From contig MNCI01004590.1 of the NCBI GenBank assembly GCA_015680685.1, positions 544,570-608,569 on the forward strand: a stretch of DNA of 64,000 nt. Reading direction: 5' to 3'. This document shows positions 11,846-23,439 of the stretch, in pieces. The notes beneath the pieces were generated by a model that was not told the origin of the DNA, ran no database searches, and saw only the letters and a list, made by a program, of their open reading frames with translations. This stretch comes from Gnetum montanum (lineage: Eukaryota; Streptophyta; Gnetopsida; Gnetales; Gnetaceae). The position numbers and the translations under genes were made by a program. How positions within the stretch are numbered: the first letter of the stretch is position 1; the number at the start of each line of letters is the position of its first letter.

Positions 11846-12344
11846 CACAAGGTGATAAGGCATTTACTGCCAATTTTTTATGATATTGTAATCCTTGACA
11901 ATTTTATGATCATATACATTATTTAATACACAAATGTCACTTGATGATCTATAAAAATAAAATGATTGGGACACCTTCTTCTAGTAATGTTGATATAACT
12001 AAGACACTTAATTTTATTCTTTTTGATGATGCATATGAATCATTAGTTGCTAATCTTTCATCACAATATATGTTCATCCAAATTTTGGATTACTTGGATC
12101 ATAATTAAATTTTTGTTTCATAGTTAAATAATGTCATAAAAAAACATGACATCTAAGTACTTCATGTCAAGTATCATTTTTATTTTCTCTAATTGTTAAG
12201 TTAAAAAAATACTTTGATGATGTGGTGTGTCCTAGATATAAGATCTTTTATACATAAGTATGAAAATTATTTATAAGTGAACTACAAAACTCTCTATCTC
12301 AAATCCAAGGTCCAACACCCCTTTTCTATCTTGAGTTCTTTTAA
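11846..12344. other. AT-rich spacer, nothing recognised
   Basis: A short plus-strand reading near 11,990-12,190 (TLNFILFDDAYESLVANLSSQ) looks protein-like but matches nothing I can name and is broken by stops. Confidence 0.35.
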
Positions 12345-12495
12345 GAATGAGATGTTAGCCTAGTAGTAAGATTCTTAATTTGGAAGCTTTAGGTTATTAC
12401 TTCAATTCTAATGATCAATATTAATTTATAAAATTTTATTTAGACTATATATCTTGGGGTGTACCTATGTTTTAATTATTTCAAGTTTCAACACC
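12345..12495 (+). repeat. SINE-like repeat, copy B
   Basis: This is the most complete copy: GATGTTAGCCTAGTAG A-box region, B-box-like ACTTCAATTCT, body TAGACTATATATCTTGGGG, GTACCTATGTTTTAATTATT, and 3' end TTTCAACACCC. It aligns with copies A, D and E along their shared length. Confidence 0.7.
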
Positions 12496-12828
12496 CATTC
12501 CTCTATCTCAAATCCTTTTGCTATTGTAACTCCAAGCATGGATGTTGAAAAGTGATGTAAATTGTATTAGGATAGGGACCTTTCTCCCTCCTAATAATTA
12601 AATTTTTTTAGTTATTTTTTTCTCATTTTTTGATGATGGCTACTCAATGTAAAGCATGTGATGTATTCTAAATTTTTATACTCTTTATTAATAACACCCC
12701 ATCGATGTTGTTTTTGAAGATTTATATTCATTGAGTAAGCATGTGATCTAATTTAACTTTTTTTGGTTATTATTAATGTCTTTTAGGATGTGATACTTCT
12801 TAAAAAATGAATAAATAACCTTTTATAA

Positions 12829-12930
12829 TAATGAGATGTTGACCTAGTGATAACACTCTTAATTTGAAAGCTCCAAGTTATGGATTTGATTCCAATGGAT
12901 AATGCTAAGTTATAAAGTTAGTATAGTTAC
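12829..12930 (+). repeat. SINE-like repeat, copy C (3' truncated)
   Basis: It starts AATGAGATGTTGACCTAGTG, has the B-box-like GGATTTGATTCC and continues to AATGCTAAGTTATAAAG. The 3' half seen in other copies is absent. Confidence 0.65.
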
Positions 12931-13017
12931 TTCATGGTGAATATTATTTTAAAAAGTATTTTATATATATTATAATTCTTGTAATCATCCATGGGATACC
13001 ACATTAATATTTCAAGT

Positions 13018-13130
13018 TAGTGATGTATAGCTTACTTTGATAAAGCATTATATTTGGACAAGTCATAAGTTCAATTCCAAGGAATATGTCAAGTTAATAT
13101 TATGTTATACTCAAGTTCTATTAAAATATT
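13018..13130 (+). repeat. Diverged tRNA-like SINE fragment
   Basis: A-box-like TATAGCTTACTTTG is followed by B-box-like AAGTTCAATTCC at tRNA-like spacing. The flanking sequence differs from the main family, so this may be a related subfamily or a chance resemblance. Confidence 0.4.
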
Positions 13131-13639
13131 AAGGTGAACAAGCCTTGGATCAATTATCTTTGGATATTATATCCTAATTTGTGAACTTACCTAGCTAGAG
13201 CCTTGGAGATATGGAAAACCATTAGAAGAGGATGGAGTTTTCTTCAGTTGCTTGGCTTGGAAATTTAGGGAAGCACACATTCTACTGGAAGGTTGATTAT
13301 ACTAGATAGCATTGGGTTATGAAACACCATAAAATTTTACATCTTATAATAAATCCTAATCATTAGCTTTCACCCTATGAAACCCAAAGGAAAATTTCAT
13401 TGTAAATATGAAAATTGTAATCCATAATGGGCAATTTCACATACTTTATACTTTTGGAGCTGAAAAATGCCTCATAAGTGGTCAAATCCTCATTCATTCC
13501 CCAAGTGAAAAAAGGTAATTTGATGGTTTTTATGGGGGGTTTGCATTTTTCTACGCTAGAAACACCTGCATGGGGGTAGATCTCACCTACCCCCAGTGTG
13601 GAAGGGTGGGGGGTTTAGAGACTTTCCCCCCTTCAACAT

Positions 13640-13760
13640 GGAGACCAAATGCATAATTTAGAAACTTTCCCCCCTCAGCCTAGAAAGTTTTCCTCTAGCT
13701 TGAAAAATTTTCCCCTAGCTTGGAAAGTTTTCCCCCTATGAAAGTTTTTCCCTAGCCTTG
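13640..13760. repeat. TGGAAA-TTTTCCCC minisatellite in 5' LTR
   Basis: About five units of the form AGCTTGGAAAGTTTTCCCCC at roughly 22-bp spacing. Each unit is close to a palindrome. The 3' LTR copy (31,440-31,590) has more units. Confidence 0.65.
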
Positions 13761-14347
13761 AAAATTCAATCCCAAAACATGGAAGTCACAAGGAGTGAAA
13801 GTCATCAAGTTATGCACTTCAACATTGATTGGCCACTTCAAAAAGCATGGTGGAGAGCTTAGTGTGGAAGGTTTATCTCTAGTGTGAAATGAGTGCCCTC
13901 ATCACTATTTTTAGTAAACAAAAGGGCCATGGGGGGAAGCACTTACTATGTTTAGTAACCCCCCAAATTTTGGCAAACAATTTATATTTCACAACCAATT
14001 TGTAGCCCAATCATAGCCAATTTGTAGCCCCATTCACCAACATCATTTACAGGTTAAGCATTTTTAACAAAGTGGAGCATTTTTTGACAAGCAAATTCTC
14101 ATCAAAGTTCAACCATTTTTTACAATTCCACACATGGGGAATTTTCAAGCACTCAAGAGCTATTACAAGTTTCCATACTTGCATTCTCTTAAACCCCAGT
14201 GTGGAAGCATTATAGCCTTGAGTGATCCAACTTGCAGATCTGAAGTTGTAGCAATGAAGAAAGGTTCGATAACATCAAGAGTGGCTTAGCACTTGGATCA
14301 TGGAGCACATCACATCGACTTCAATGAGCTTTGAACTCTTGCACAAG

Positions 14348-14473
14348 NNNNNNNNNNNNNNNNNNNNNNNNNNNNNNNNNNNNNNNNNNNNNNNNNNNNN
14401 NNNNNNNNNNNNNNNNNNNNNNNNNNNNNNNNNNNNNNNNNNNNNNNNNNNNNNNNNNNNNNNNNNNNNNNNN
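14348..14473. other. Assembly gap (126 N) inside the 5' LTR
   Basis: The sister LTR (around 32,235-32,255) suggests the gap spans a C-run of the type TGAACTCCCCCCC and that only some 10-20 bases are truly missing. The frames crossing the gap are meaningless. Confidence 0.85.
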
Positions 14474-14788
14474 ATTTTTCTCATCTAGGTACCATTTTTT
14501 GTACACATTTCTCTAACTTATTCTTTATTATTTTCTCAATAAAGCTTTAAGTTTTGAGTTGTGTTCAATAGAATTAAATTTATTATTTGTGCATTATTTG
14601 AATCTATTTATATTTTCATGTTTTACATCTCTTAAGTCCCTGGTTGATTTGTTGGATAGTCTAGGGTGCCTTGAATCCCATTTTCATTGTGAAAGCCCTA
14701 GGGATTTAGGGTCAAGGGACTATTTGCACCAAGGATCCTTGGTTTTCTTATTCTAGCAATTGAGGTTTTTAGTTGTAACAGTTTTTCT

Positions 14789-14807
14789 TGGCACTAGAAG
14801 GAGGGCC
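14789..14807 (+). other. Primer binding site of T1
   Basis: TGGCACTAGAAGGAGGGCC lies 8 nt after the LTR end. The related element T2 has TAGCACTAGAAGGAGAAC at the matching place (34,230-34,247). It resembles the TGGCGCTAGAAGGAGGG site I associate with Tat-type elements; I did not verify which tRNA it pairs with. Confidence 0.6.
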
Positions 14808-14814
14808 TTCACCT

Positions 14815-15790
14815 AAATTCTGTAGCCAAATCTATCATTTTCATAGTCATTTGCAAGATTTTCCTTAATTTTTTGTAGCCACAACCCTTGAAAAATCAAT
14901 GTTGGTCTTTCCCCTCGTATGATCAAAATTGCAACATGAAAGCTACATGTGTTTGGGCTTTGGCTTTTCACAACACTTGCTATGAATTTAAGGTCTAAAG
15001 CCAATGTTGATATATCTTTCCCCCATAGCTTTTGTTGCCAAAAGTCTATTTTCTAGCTTCTAAAAGTGGGTGGTTCAACTCATTCGTGAGTCGACTGTCC
15101 CCCCATTTTTCCAAGCTAAGAGAATTAGCAACTGCCTAAAACAAATTTTAATGGAAAAATACTAACTTTCCACTTTGGTCTTCAAACTTTTCCCCTCATC
15201 AACATTGAGGTAGGAGGTGTGAGATTCATATCATCTCACCCCCCTTCTTTCCCCCCTCTACCATACCCAACGTGAAAGCAGTTGGGAGGCTAGCGTTGGT
15301 GAAGTTTAAAACAAATTTTATAACTAGATCTAAATTTTTTGCAAGTTAGAAGCCATTTTATAGCTAAAACTCCCAAGGAATTCAATGTTGACATTCCCTT
15401 CCCCCTATGGTAGAAACCTCAGCATGGGAGTTGTAGGTGGTTTGGGTGCTAGAATTTCACAACATTTGTTATGAATTCCTATAGCAAATCTAGCATGAAA
15501 ACCTTGATAAACATCTAATTTTTGTTGCCAAAATATTTTTCACTAAACCAACATTGTTTTCCATACCAACCAAGCCTACTTTCCCCTCCTTTTTGATGAA
15601 AGTTGGCAACTTTCCAAAACCATCCTTGGAAACTACCAAGCTTCCATTTTGGTTTTCAAACTTTCCCCTTCTCCAACATTGAAGTAAGAATGTGCAAGAT
15701 TTTCATTATCTCATCCCCCTTCTTTCCCCCTTACCATATCTAGCATAGAGGCACTTGGAAGGCTAACTTGGATGAGGTTTAAAGCCAAAG
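14815..15790 (+). repeat. Two tandem units of about 480 bp in the T1 leader
   Basis: The sequence from about 14,820 to 15,300 is repeated, diverged, at about 15,300-15,790. Shared landmarks: AATTTCACAACA(C/T)TTG(C/T)TATGAATT, TTTTGTTGCCAAAA, CAACATTGA(A/G)GTA(A/G)GA, and CCCCTTCTTTCCCCC. The region is untranslated leader between PBS and the first ORF and has no sustained open frame. Confidence 0.7.
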
Positions 15791-15965
15791 TTGCTAATAT
15801 GCTATTTATGGTAAAGGGGTAAACCCCCCTTAGCCCTCACTTACTAATGATAGTAAGTATATCATTTTTTTTGTCATTTTCATTTTCTCTAAGGATTTTT
15901 GAATTCAATTTATTAGAATTTATTCCTATCTTCACATTTATAACCTACTTATCAGCACTGTAACC

Positions 15966-17511
15966 ATGCCTTTTCAAAAATCCACCAAATTACCCTTCAC
16001 CTTTACTAACGAAGATCATAACCAACAAGTCATGAGGGTGTATGATCCCAAAGATCCTATAGTCATTGAGTGTAGGTGATCTTTGAGAGTTAGAGGGGAG
16101 AGTCCTGACTTTGTAGCTATAAATAAGGATCTTTATAAGTTCATTTATGCTAAAATATAGGTAGGCATGTTAATTCCATGAACTAAAGCTAAGGCAAAAA
16201 GGGATTTTGCACTCATAAACAGGGGTGGGAAAGAGTACATCCCTTTCCAATATGAAGAAATTCCCCTTAATGATGTCTATTCTAGCATCCTAGCCCAATT
16301 GATTACTATATAGGAGGAAGATAACAAGGCTACCTTTAGGGAACAATAGGAAGAAGAGGATGAATTTAGGGTAGAATCTAATCCTAAAAACATCCTTGGA
16401 GGATTGTTCCAACAAACATTCCCCAATTTCATAGAACCATCTTCCACTTTGCACCTTGCTATGGCAAATCCCACCCTGGTTGTAGCTACACATGACACTC
16501 AATCAATCCCACAAACAACAAATTATAGCATATCAATGTCATTTTCAACATAGCCATGATATAAAAAACCATCAACGGTGGCTTTTACCACGATGAATAC
16601 TTTAACTATCCATGTGGGATCTACCATGATACCCCTAGCAACACTTAAGTAGAAAAAAACAATCTTAAGCTTATATGACCTGACAATGACTTCCACCACA
16701 CATCATGAGGCACTAGTCAAAATGTTTTCCTTCATACCTGTTAGTGAGGATATTCCTACTAACAAGGAATGCATCCATGTAGTGATGATCCCTCCCTCAC
16801 TAGGAGAAGAGAAGTCAACACCGTTAACATTTTGTAGTAGTGAAATTAAGGTTAATCCCCAAAATGGTGAAGTGACTATGGCCCCTTTATTCATAACCAT
16901 ACACATAGCAAAATTTAAAATACATTGGGTGCATGTTGATGATGGAGTAGCAACCAACATCATCCCATACACCATCATTGAACACTTAGTCTTAACTAAG
17001 CAAGTACAACCTACAACCACCGTAGCTCCTAATTCCTTCAATGGATCAAGAGTTTTCATCAAGGGGTCTATTTCCTTAGATTTTGTAGCCAAAGAATAAT
17101 TTTCTACAATCGCAAACTTCTTAGTGATGGAAGAGACACTAGCATTCAACTTGATCTTGGGAAGACCTTAGTGGCTTAACTACAAGCTATCTCCTCACCC
17201 CTCCATCAAGAAATTCACCTTCCTTACAAGCAAGGTGAAGTCATCATTCATGGTGACAACGTGGCTTCCCTAGCTATCAACAATGTGGGCATAGAATAGG
17301 GGTCCAAAGTGGAGCTTTAAGAAGAAGCTCCTAGCCATGAAAAGTAAAAACAAAAGATAACTAACGATGACAACAAGAAGCAATGTGATACATTATGGGA
17401 TCAACTCCCTTTTAACATCATAAGAGAAGGAGATGGTAAATACAAGCTTGTGCAAAATAGGCCTTACTCACTCCCTAATTTTGCAAAGATTAGGAAGAAT
17501 CTAAACAACTG
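15966..17511 (+). pseudogene. T1 ORF1/gag-N remnant fused to aspartic protease
   Basis: From ATG 15966 one frame (with stops) runs MPFQKSTKLPFTFTNEDHNQ to about 17,170. The first 170 codons are equivalent to the ORF1-like segment of T2 (35,148-35,573; shared YDPKD/YNPKD and YIPF.Y/YIPSPY motifs). The capsid and zinc-knuckle part present in T2 is missing, with the break near 16,600-16,680. The protease follows: catalytic region HVDDGVATNIIP, flap-side SISLDFVAKE, C-terminal NLILGRP.WL. After a frameshift near 17,165 a linker reads HQEIHLPYKQGEVIIHGDN. Most stops replace expected Gln, Arg or Trp codons. Confidence 0.75.
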
Positions 17512-17693
17512 AAATTTATCTTTACCTTTTTATGCCTCTATGACTGGATGAAATGATAGCCAAATAGCCTTATTTTTCTTTTGAAATTTATTATACCTTT
17601 ATGATTTTATGCACATAGCCTATGCATGTAGCCTAAATTTATTTGCATTTTTACTTCTGTTTTAAACATTAAAAAAGCATCTCTTTTAGTTTT

Positions 17694-17830
17694 GGCCCAC
17701 TAAGGGCTAAAATTAACACTATGGTCCACTATGACCTTAAACTAGCATTCTCATCCACTAAGATGTTAAACTAGCATTATGATCCCCCATGGCCTTAAAT
17801 TGGCAAAACTATATAACTTGTGCCCATGAT
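17694..17830 (+). repeat. Boundary repeat 1 (GGCC..CTAA.GGCC type), after protease
   Basis: Four imperfect copies of a roughly 32-bp unit, (T)GGCCCACTAAGGGCTAAAAT followed by TA(A/G)CA(C/T)(T)AT. The same unit recurs before RT (27,062-27,160), after integrase (30,858-30,915) and after the T2 protease (38,715-38,860). Confidence 0.7.
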
Positions 17831-18135
17831 GACCTAAAACTAACAAATGTTACTTGTTGTATCTCTCTTTTCTTAGCCTATTATCATATCGATTAGGCAT
17901 AACCAAAAATATCAACATAGCCATTGTCAAAGTTTACAACATTTACAATATCTACTTTTAATATAAATATAGCCAAAATAAAAACAATATTTAAATTTAA
18001 AATTAAAATGTTCATAACATCTAGCCATAACCACAATGTGTAGCAATGATGCCAAAATTAATAATAACCATTCATAACATAGTATTGGATAAACATAGCC
18101 TTCAACATAAAAACAAAAACAAAACAACCAACAAG
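17831..18135. other. Spacer downstream of the antisense gene
   Basis: AT-rich and without a gene. It is similar in composition and position to 38,880-39,289 of T2, so it is probably the shared 3' untranslated part of the antisense unit. No clear polyadenylation signal was identified. Confidence 0.45.
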
Positions 18136-21100
18136 CTAAACTAAAGGAGGTTGTTGAGTGGTATTAGAAGGAGGAAGTGGTGCATCATTCCCACCCTCAC
18201 TATTGGGGCCACTAATGTCTCTTGAGGCTTGAAATGCAACAACATATAGCTAATTAGTAACCCATAGTCAAAATTATGACTTAAAACAAAGACTAAAGTG
18301 CAAAATATATCAAACCTATGGAGAGTCTAGATTCATCACTTCCTAGGGAAGATGGGGAAGGCTTTCCTAAAAATGATGGAGGATCTAGTCCTCTGTCATG
18401 TTGACCCAGTCAACATCCCAAAGATCAATGCCAAAAAGAATGCCAGATCTATCTATAGGAGTCCAAGTAGGAGGCTTATGAGTAATAGTAGTTGTAGTAG
18501 TTTCACCTACAAGTAGGGGATTGCTCCACCTCAAGAGTGCTTTCAAAGAGTTGATAAGCACTCTCTACTTGGATCCCTTGAATGAATAGCCCTCTCTTGT
18601 GTCATTTATTCAACTCCTCCTTAAGCCCCTTTAGGTAGGCCTCACAATCAGCCTTATGCTAACGCTTGTGGGCCTTTTTTATTTTGCCCCACTCCAAGAC
18701 CCAAGCGTAGTTATCCTTCCAATCCTTCACCTTTTGAAAGATGAGGTCCATTTACATACATTTCTCCACCATCTCCCATGAAGCTTTTGTGCACAACATT
18801 GCTAAATAAGTGGCAGTGTCATATAGCTTCACAAGTACACTAGAAATGTTAGAAGGGAGTCTAGGCAAAGAGTCTACCTCCATGTCTCTACTGGGGTCCC
18901 ACTCCATGGATGATACTGCACAAATCATAAAATGTAACCATAAGATACAACCATAAATAGCCATAATGCAAAAAAATCCTACAACCAAATTACATAAAAC
19001 AAAATCCTTACCTATCTCAAGTGCAACCTAATGCAATCGATCAATGATGCCCTTAGCCATTCCACATAGGAACTCCACTTTTTTTAGAATCTCTACCCAT
19101 GGTTTCGCATGAAATGTAGGGATGGGAGCTTGCATTGGTGGCTTAGGAACTATTGTAAGCATAATAATCATCGAAAGGTTAGGATGACAACCAAACATAG
19201 CTAATAAGATATAATGAAAATAGTAAGGCATAAGCATACCCAGCTCCTCCTCCTCCTCCTCTGAGATTATGATGGAAGAGGTACCTACTACTACCTCACC
19301 AAACAAGGTGTCTAAATCATCTATACCTACATTGACGAGTCCTTCAACCATAGGTTGCTTTAGGAGTGCCTCTTCTACATATCTCTGTTCTACCTACACA
19401 ACAGCTTGGGTTGTAATAACTTGATGCTTATCTACAAGAATAGCACATAAAAACCATTTAACACATAAAAACCATAAAGTAGCCACAAGATTTTAAAGCA
19501 TAAAATAGTGAAATTTAAATAAGGTATACTCATAACTGCCTATTTTGATGGCTTAAGCTTAAACTTAAGATTCTTTGGGATAGGCTAATTTGATGCTAGG
19601 GGTGCCTCCTCCATAGGCCTCTTTAGTTTCTCTCTAGTTTCCCCTTTGGCCTCCATGCACTGTCATCTGGCATCATGAACACTAGTAAGAAACAAGAGGG
19701 GCTCATCATCATTAGTATTGTTCAGAGACTCACATGGCCTAACATCAAGATTCTTAGTGATGATGGATAATGTTTCATCCATCCCCTATGGTGGATTCTA
19801 GCCCTACACTATTGGATAAATGTGCTTTATCCAAGGCTTAGAAAGTTGTCTTGGGTCTTGGGAAACCCATCATCCATTTTTATACACCACCAAAAACTCT
19901 ACAAACCTCTTTAGATAACCTATGAAAAATGCAAAGTGCATATGGATTATCATAGAGGTGTCAACATGGAGTCTAAGAATCTCCTCTTAAAGCCTAGTAG
20001 CCAAAGCAATAGCCTAATCAAATTTGACATCCTCCATCAAGACCTTCTTAAAGGTTTGCCCCTATGCTAGGCCGATTACCTTCTTTTGTGATAGTAGTTT
20101 GGGAAATGCATGAGACCTAAACAAAGGATATGATTCCTTTGCATCAAGGTTCATGGAGCTATCCATCAAAATTCTAGAGTGGCCCATGCTGGCATCAAGC
20201 CACTCCAAAACTTCCTTGTGATGGCCTAATTTCCTCACTTTCCTAGTGGGAACCTTGGCCCCATCAGTAAGGACACTAAATAATTCACAAAAGAGGCCAA
20301 CACCTACATCAATGTTCACCTTAACATCTTAGATGATGGTTCTAAAGCGACAAACCTCCTCATCAAAGGAGTTGATAACATGCAACATCTCCATAATAGG
20401 GATGGAAGGAATAGCTACCATAAATACATCAAGTAAACCTATGCACTAGATGTTTTCTTGAATGTATCTAGGGGCCTAACCCTTTAGCCACTTTTGCACT
20501 AATGCCACATCATCAAACTTTAGGATGAGGCTTTCCTCATGACATGAACATGCATGTGGTATAGTGACATCAGCTGAGCTGGAAGGTCCTATGAAGTAAT
20601 AACCAAAGTTAGCATCCATATGAGAAATTTCAACAACCAAGCAAGGCAATAAAGCACTTAATGCCATGAAACACTAGAAGCCATATGTTTACCTTTACTT
20701 TTCTTCTATGATGTAGAGGTTCAAGTTACAAGGGTTTGATCTATGCTATTAGCATCTACCCACTAGTTGTGCATAATTGTATCATTCTTGCACTTCTTAT
20801 ATATCATGTTGAACCTACTGGCATATTCATTAAAGTCTCCTCTTAACTATTGATACATAACAACTTTGATTTGGGGACTCTTGGCAAATTCATCCAAAGT
20901 ATTTTGATCCACTACCAGGATTTGGTCATTTATGATCAAGCCCTGTTCATTAACCTTATACCTACAAGAAGTTAAGTTAATGAAGTTAGGAAAGGTAATT
21001 AAGTCAAAACCATAAAAAAGTTACATTAATCATGCTTACCCCTGTAGATTATACACAGTGCTAAGTGGGTTCTAGAATAATGTGTGGGCTCTATGCACCA

Positions 21101-22975
21101 CCATCAAGGTATTATCAATAATATACTTACTATACTCTGGCATTGTCAAAATCTCTAAAAGGTAGCATATACTTACAACATCTACAGATCCCCCTGTGGT
21201 CTTAGGAACTAGTTTATTAGTAATATACCTAGTAATTAGTCCAAATTGCTAAGGAAACAGGGTCTCCACAAAAACCCTAAATACATCTAGGGACAAGTGT
21301 GACCACAGCATCACACTAAAGTTCCTAAGGAGATAGGCAAGGAAGTCCCTTGCCCTAGGCCAAAACCATAATGAAAGCTTCCCAAGAGGCATGTTGTGAG
21401 GTGGAGTATTGGTCTTTGGATGACCAATATAGCACAAAATGCCAACCAACTTCACTATAATGAGAATAGGCCTCAAGAAGACCTTACATGAAGTAAAACA
21501 AAAACATTGTGACCAATTACAATTTCTTAACAATTTAGACAAAACATCTAGTTGAAGGTGAAATTAGCCTCTATAAAATGCTCTAAGGTATTTATCTATT
21601 AAGCTTAAGGAATTCCACAAAAAGTCCCTATTACAACTTGTTAAAACAAAAAACATTATGAACTCTTAGAGTTACTTAGCAAATTTAAACAAAACATCTA
21701 GTCAGAGGTGAAATTAACCTCTATAAAAAGCTCTAAAGTGTTTATATAAATTACTCTAAGTGACTTCACAAGAAAAAATTATTACAACCTTGCATATCCT
21801 TACATCATGACCAATTGGAATTTCTAAATAAATTTAGAAAAAACTTCCTAAGTCAAAGGTGAAATTAGCCTTTCTAAAAAGCTCTTAGATGTTTATCTAA
21901 ATTAGCTTGAGAAATTCCATGAAATCATAGCCTTTATAGCCAAAACTATGTCTTATTCTAAATTATGCATAAATTTAGAAACAGCATCTAAATTATGCAT
22001 AAATTTGGAAAAAACATCTAAACTATGCACAAATTTATAAAAAGCATGATAAACTTGGAAAAAGCCATGAAGCCATAGTAAAAACTTATTTAAAATAGAA
22101 AAGGCTTTTACTCTCCTTTAAAAAAAAAAAGAAAAATCATGCATATTAACCATTTCTATTTTTAGTATGTACTACAACCATGAGTTTTACCTTGATTCAC
22201 ATATCCATAGCAAAAAATTCGTAAAAAAAATTCATTTTAAGTCCAATCAAAGTAATTACACCTCCATTGGAAAGCTGAAGCCAAAGCCTATGTAGCCATG
22301 ACCAAAAAATAGCAAAAACCTTTACCATTTTCTTATTGAAAATTTCACAAATTTACATGAAATTACAAAAGCAGCACAAAGAACCTAACTATGCAATGTT
22401 AGAAGAGCAACCACAACTTCCTCGTTTCAAAGCCAAATTAAACAAGACAACAACCATAAAGCTTTAAAAAATGGCTACAAACCCATAACATTTAATTTCA
22501 CATAGATGTAGCCATTTCATCAAAAAAATACAAAGCTTGGCTTGCATTTTCCTAGCAAAACTTCAAAAATCCCAAAGCTTAAATTTCATATAGCCATTAA
22601 AAAGTTCGAAATAGCCAAAACCATTAAAACCCATTTATATTCACATCAAAATAATAGGGTAGGATTTTCTTAAAATTTAATTTTAATAAATTCTAAGGTC
22701 TAGATCTAAAAAAATGGCCATACCCCAAGATTTTGAGAAAAAAAAAAGCACAAAACAACAAGCCCTATTTTCAAAATCTAATTTGCAAAATCTAAAGAAA
22801 TAAAACAACTATAGATCTACATGGGAACAACCAAAATAGAAGATGGAATTTTATGAAAATCACAAAAAACAAAGGTAGAAATAGGAAGAATTGCCTACCT
22901 TGGTGCAATGATAGATGGGGCCTCAATGGAGATAGGCCTGGGAACCTCTAAAAATTTCCTTGAATGCTCATCCAT
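18136..22975 (-). pseudogene. Antisense eight-exon gene inside T1 (about 952-residue product, decayed)
   Basis: Reading the minus strand, I fit exons 22975-22899, 21471-21040, 20961-20693, 20588-19530, 19431-19240, 19149-19012, 18915-18316 and 18227-18136. All introns are GT-AG; donors include GTAGGC, GTAAGC, GTAAAC, GTATAC, GTATGC, GTAAGG and GTTTGA. Introns 2-7 are 78-104 nt and intron 1 about 1.43 kb. Each junction keeps phase, and the exons sum to 2,859 nt (953 codons). It starts MDEHSRKFLEVPRPI and ends STTQQ-like QQPPLV-stop. About 25 in-frame stops sit mainly where CAG, CAA, CGA or TGG would fit. Exon 7 seems to hold two compensating frameshifts. Features: an acidic run ISEEEEEEL, a Lys-rich coiled-coil-like C-terminal part (about 18,560-18,720). 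I recognise no protein family. Antisense ORFs are known in Tat elements; whether this belongs to them is untested. Exon 1 and its acceptor are the least certain parts. Confidence 0.7.
21490..21925. repeat. Three tandem units of about 150 bp in the first intron of the antisense gene
   Basis: Landmarks ACAT(T/C)(G/A)TGACCAATT and GGTGAAATTA(G/A)CCT(C/T) recur at about 21,500/21,557, 21,651/21,698 and 21,801/21,858. A shorter repeat with AAATTATGCATAAATTT follows (21,958-22,040). No coding potential. Confidence 0.6.
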
Positions 22976-23324
22976 CCTTTGAATTATGGGATTCCTGCTT
23001 TTCCCTCCTCTCTATTTGTGCACCATTGCAAGCTCAACATTGAAAAAGGAAAAATTTTGAAAAGGATGAGAGTTCTACGTTGGCTCCAAGGGAGATGGGA
23101 GGCTTCCACCCTAAAGATTAGTTGTGGCTGCCAAAAAAATCTCTATCAAAGCTCTCCTCCAATGCGCTAATGCTAAAAGATAACAATTACAAGAAAAATT
23201 TACAAATTTTGACTTATAAAACCCACCTAAACCTAAACGAAACCCCAACTACTAATTCAATGCACCATGACTACAAGTGCACTAAAGAAAAAGTGCAAAA
23301 AGATTAGTTCACATTGGTTTTAGT
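22976..23324. other. Putative upstream region of the antisense gene
   Basis: It separates the proposed ATG (22,975, minus strand) from a G20 run. Several small ORFs overlap but show no family resemblance. A minus-strand promoter would be expected here if the antisense gene was transcribed; no convincing TATA box was seen. Confidence 0.4.
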
Positions 23325-23344
23325 GGGGGGGGGGGGGGGGGGGG
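23325..23344. repeat. G20 homopolymer
   Basis: Twenty consecutive G on the plus strand (C20 on the minus strand), followed by AGGG. Its length in the assembly is unreliable. It marks the border between the antisense gene and the tandem array. Confidence 0.9.
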
Positions 23345-23439
23345 AGGGAACAACTTCACTTTTCAAAATTTTAAATTTTTGGATTGTGGGCCCCACCTTG
23401 TGCCTTCCCTTGTGACTAAACTTGTATCAATGCTAAGAT

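Larger units (their letters stand above)
13320..14780 (+). repeat. 5' LTR of T1
   Basis: It begins TGAAACACCATAAAATTTT and ends AGTTGTAACA. It aligns with 31,048-32,559 over its length. It contains a cluster of TGGAAA/TTTTCCCC units (about 13,640-13,760) and a 126-N assembly gap at 14,348-14,473. Confidence 0.9.

Noticed and set aside
14275-14516. Four overlapping ORFs across the N gap.
   Set aside because: They are open only because they run through undefined bases.
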